DNA from: an uncultured Opitutia bacterium
GTDB lineage: Bacteria > Verrucomicrobiota > Verrucomicrobiia > Opitutales > JABJCN01
Assembly (NCBI GenBank): GCA_913046175.1
Contig: CAJWSN010000011.1
Coordinates: 1-17,966, forward strand
Length of the DNA stretch: 17,966 bases
Reading direction: 5' to 3'
In this document: piece after piece, positions 15,707 to 17,966 of the stretch
How positions within the stretch are numbered: position 1 is the stretch's first letter
Layout: the number at the start of each line of letters is the position of its first letter
Translations under genes and position numbers: made by a program
The notes under the pieces: generated by a model
Told to the model about the DNA's origin: nothing
The model's input: the letters and a program-made list of their open reading frames with translations, nothing else
Databases searched by the model: none

Positions 15707-17005
15707 TCAGTCCTTGTCAATGGTTAAGAGATCCAGGAATTCAGGATTATTTTCTGTTTGTTCCATGCGACTGATGAGGGTTTCGGTTGCATCGACGGGT
15801 TGCAGCGGAGCCAAGGCTCGTCGGTGAAAAGCCACTTTTTCAAGAATGACTGGATCAAGTAGAAGTTCTTCCCGCCTGGTGCCGGAGGCATTGATGTTAA
15901 TGGATGGCCAGATCCGTAACTCTGCCAGTTTGCGATCCAGGACCATTTCCATGTTGCCTGTTCCCTTGAATTCCTGGAAGATGAGGTCATCCATGCGACT
16001 CCCGGTTTCTATGAGTGCTGAAGCCACGATCGTTAGGCTGCCAGCCTCCTCGGTATTGCGTGCGGCAGAGAAAAGCTGTCGTGGTTTTTCCAGGGCCCGG
16101 ATATCCAGGCCGCCGGTCATGGTGCGTCCACTACCTCCAGAGGCGGAGTTGTGCGCCCTTGAGAGGCGAGTTATGGAGTCCAGCAGCAGGATCACATCCT
16201 TGCCTACCTCAACAAGGCGTTTCGCTCTTTCGATGGCCAGATCCGCAACTCGAATATGACTCTTGAGTTGCTCATCATTGGATGAGGCAAAGATTTCTGC
16301 GGGGACAGTGCGCTGGAAATCAGTTACTTCCTCGGGTCTCTCATCGACGAGGAGGACAATAAGCTTGCATTCGGGATGATTTTCAAGGGCGCCAAGGGCG
16401 ATATCCTGCAACAGGGTGGTCTTGCCAGTCCTGGGTGGTGCTACGATGAGACCCCGTTGTCCTTTGCCGATTGGGCAGAACAGGTCGATGATACGGTTGG
16501 TCATCCGACCATCGCGGGTCTCGAGCTTTAATTGATCGTCTGGGGCGATGGTCAGGAGTTCGGTGAAGGGGAGGCATTGCTTGCGCTCCTTTACGTTCTG
16601 CCCGTCCACTGTCTCAATGAAGTTGACCTTCGAGTTCTGGAACTTGGCACCCTGCTGGGCTTTGCCAACTATGTAACAACCCTTCTTCAGCTTGAATCTG
16701 CGAATCAGTTCACGTGGAACAAATGGATCCTCGCTGCGTACCTTGCCGTGTCGATGTGGTGACAGTAGCAACGCATTTTTATTGTTCTGCGGCTCAAGAA
16801 TGCCCTCTACGGGTATGGAATTGTCGTTCTGTTTTTCTCCACTCATGGGAAATGGAAATTGACGCGGGTTATCGAAGTTGCTCCCGGTCGATGGCATGGT
16901 TGAATCCGTGGCAAGTAAGCTTTCGGATTCCAAAAAAGATACGCAGTCCCCAAGACCGCCTCTTTTTTGATTAAAACGATTGTCCTTAAAATGATCTTTC
17001 TTCAA
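15707..17005 (-). CDS. rho: transcription termination factor Rho
   Basis: Rho is the hexameric RNA-dependent ATPase that ends transcription of untranslated RNA. The motor domain is intact: Walker A APPRTGKTT (189-197), DERPEEVTDFQR (221-232), Walker B VILLLDSITR (271-280), the Q-loop segment SASGGSGRTMTGGLD (287-301) and the R-loop segment KGTGNMEMVLDRKLAEL (348-364). The N-terminal SAP-like helical domain of E. coli Rho is absent. The primary RNA-binding OB domain begins near VEGILEP (66-72), but the usual GFGFLR motif is replaced by KNALLLSPH. DPFVPRELIRRF (93-104) keeps the rest. The longest frame starts at TTG 17005, with an in-frame stop at 17036-17038. ATGs at residue 37 (16897) or 54 (16846, MSGEKQ) are plausible starts, since residues 1-53 are low in complexity. 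It is the first gene of the rho, 586-residue protein, hisF group. Confidence 0.95.
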   Translation of the reverse strand: MKKDHFKDNRFNQKRGGLGDCVSFLESESLLATDSTMPSTGSNFDNPRQFPFPMSGEKQNDNSIPVEGILEPQNNKNALLLSPHRHGKVRSEDPFVPRELIRRFKLKKGCYIVGKAQQGAKFQNSKVNFIETVDGQNVKERKQCLPFTELLTIAPDDQLKLETRDGRMTNRIIDLFCPIGKGQRGLIVAPPRTGKTTLLQDIALGALENHPECKLIVLLVDERPEEVTDFQRTVPAEIFASSNDEQLKSHIRVADLAIERAKRLVEVGKDVILLLDSITRLSRAHNSASGGSGRTMTGGLDIRALEKPRQLFSAARNTEEAGSLTIVASALIETGSRMDDLIFQEFKGTGNMEMVLDRKLAELRIWPSININASGTRREELLLDPVILEKVAFHRRALAPLQPVDATETLISRMEQTENNPEFLDLLTIDKD

Positions 17006-17149
17006 TGGTGCGAGAGAAAAATGCGAAAATTTCCATCAACTGTGAAAGGTTGTTTTTTCTATGGATAGTTGCCTTCGTCCCATTTCTTGACATGAAGGGA
17101 AATGCACATACCGTTTTGCCCGGTTCCTTTTTTAGTGTAAATTAACTTG
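17006..17149. promoter_or_regulatory. divergent promoter region between rho and GspG-like pseudopilin gene
   Basis: This 144-base AT-rich spacer lies between two genes read outward. On the plus strand a perfect TTGACA at 17087-17092 has TACCGT (17109-17114) 16 bases further, a weak -10, which would give a leader of roughly 30 bases before the ATG at 17150. A second possibility, TTGCCC (17116-17121) with TAAATT (17138-17143), would make an almost leaderless message. I saw no convincing -10/-35 pair on the minus strand for rho and no terminator hairpin. Confidence 0.35.
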
Positions 17150-17950
17150 ATGATGGTAGACTCCCCTTACAGATGCTGTGGGCAAGAGTGTCGGCACAAG
17201 TCCGTAATTTCCCCGACTGGATTCACCCTGATTGAGTTATTGGCGGTCATCTCAATTATTGCCCTTATGGCCACGATGGGTGCTCCTCTCATTGAATTGG
17301 TGAATGACAATCAGAGACGCAGTCGTGCCAAATCGGATTTGGACACGCTGGCGTTAGCCTTGGAGAGTTTCAAGTTGTCCAACGAATCTTATCCTGTCTT
17401 CAATCCTGCCAACAAGAACCTTTCCACATTTGCTGACGATCAAAAGGGAGCGGCTGATGAGAAAAAATCCTCGGAAGCCCTTTTTCTCGCATTGACAGGT
17501 TGGATTGATGAGAACGGTGAATCACTGATGGTCAAGTCCGCTACTAATATGGGTGGCCGCCCCATTGGATACCTCAATCTTGGTGATTTCTCCATCGGAG
17601 GTGAAATGAAAAAAAGTAAATTACGAGAGCAACTTGAGAATCTTGCGGATAAATTCCCCGAGAAACCCAGCGGACTCTACTTCATTGATCCGTGGCGGCA
17701 ACCCTACCTTTATAAGTTTCCTGTTCTTTCCACAGAAAAATCATCCGGGGCTTCTTTCCCGGTCGTCACTCGACGGCAGGATTACCTGCTTATTTCAAAG
17801 GGGCCGGATAAGGAGATCAACTCTTCCAGTTCCCCACAATATGGACCGAAGACCTGGCTCTCCAGCGAGGATGCAGGAGTCGATTTGTCTGATTACAGGG
17901 ATGCGGCCAATTACGATAACCTCTATCAGGGAATGGACTCACCTGGATAG
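17150..17950 (+). CDS. GspG-like type II secretion pseudopilin
   Basis: This 266-residue prepilin has the class motif PTGFTLIELLAVISIIALMA, so prepilin peptidase should cut after G24 and methylate F25. The mature chain keeps Glu at position 5 and continues as a long amphipathic helix (AKSDLDTLALALESFKLSN). The C-terminal sheet carries the GspG signature: YFIDPWRQPYLYKFPV, then DYLLISKGPDKE, equivalent to DPWGxPYxY and the 'SxGxDG' calcium loop, here degenerate. The major pseudopilin of type II secretion is usually about 140 residues, so this protein has an insert of roughly 100 residues between the helix and the DPW motif (about 90-180). The leader is unusually long and carries C9, C10, C14 and H16. 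TTG 17147 is in frame, but ATG 17150 is preferred. No other type II secretion genes are in the window. Confidence 0.85.
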   Translation: MMVDSPYRCCGQECRHKSVISPTGFTLIELLAVISIIALMATMGAPLIELVNDNQRRSRAKSDLDTLALALESFKLSNESYPVFNPANKNLSTFADDQKGAADEKKSSEALFLALTGWIDENGESLMVKSATNMGGRPIGYLNLGDFSIGGEMKKSKLREQLENLADKFPEKPSGLYFIDPWRQPYLYKFPVLSTEKSSGASFPVVTRRQDYLLISKGPDKEINSSSSPQYGPKTWLSSEDAGVDLSDYRDAANYDNLYQGMDSPG

Positions 17951-17966
17951 AGCTTTCCGCCTGAGA

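Noticed and set aside
1..17966. Possible defence island, mobile element, CRISPR or RNA gene
   Set aside because: All sequence longer than about 145 bases is accounted for by coding regions. I saw no transposase, integrase, nuclease, repeat-spacer pattern, tRNA-like cloverleaf or rRNA segment.

Overview
The window is a dense, mostly housekeeping stretch of a Gram-negative bacterial chromosome with 12 genes and no gap longer than about 145 bases. Several features point to the Verrucomicrobiota, probably an Opitutae-like lineage: a very large pseudopilin-like protein of the type found in verrucomicrobial 'Verru_Chthon cassette' loci, a long insert-containing IspG, an oversized RseP of the kind also known from Chlamydiae, and a CdsA signature that departs from the proteobacterial one. 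This placement rests on remembered family features, not on a database search.

Left part (1-6299, minus strand): a tightly coupled operon read uppS > cdsA > dxr > rseP > ispG. The joints are ATGA, ATGA, a 2-base gap and TGATG. The genes join isoprenoid precursor synthesis (Dxr, IspG), the undecaprenyl carrier lipid made from those precursors (UppS), the CDP-diacylglycerol branch point of phospholipid synthesis (CdsA) and the intramembrane site-2 protease RseP. ispG runs off the left edge before its C-terminal iron-sulfur domain.

Middle (6300-13012): a 142-base divergent spacer, then four plus-strand genes: a 1352-residue pseudopilin/PilX-like surface protein, a 255-residue exported protein of unknown function, a pterin-4a-carbinolamine dehydratase, and an NADP-type glutamate dehydrogenase. 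The first two may form a secretion or pilus-like unit. The last two are metabolic.

Right part (13013-17005, minus strand): rho, then a 586-residue unrecognised protein predicted to be an alpha-helical toroid plus beta-sandwich, then hisF. Beyond a second divergent spacer lies a GspG-like type II secretion pseudopilin (17150-17950).

I found no mobile elements, CRISPR arrays, tRNA or rRNA genes, and no evidence of a defence or other clearly novel multi-gene system. The most interesting points are the near absence of Shine-Dalgarno sequences before all 11 visible non-edge starts and the ispG start, the giant pseudopilin with its exported neighbour, the unknown toroid protein between rho and hisF, and a Rho whose primary RNA-binding motif looks eroded.
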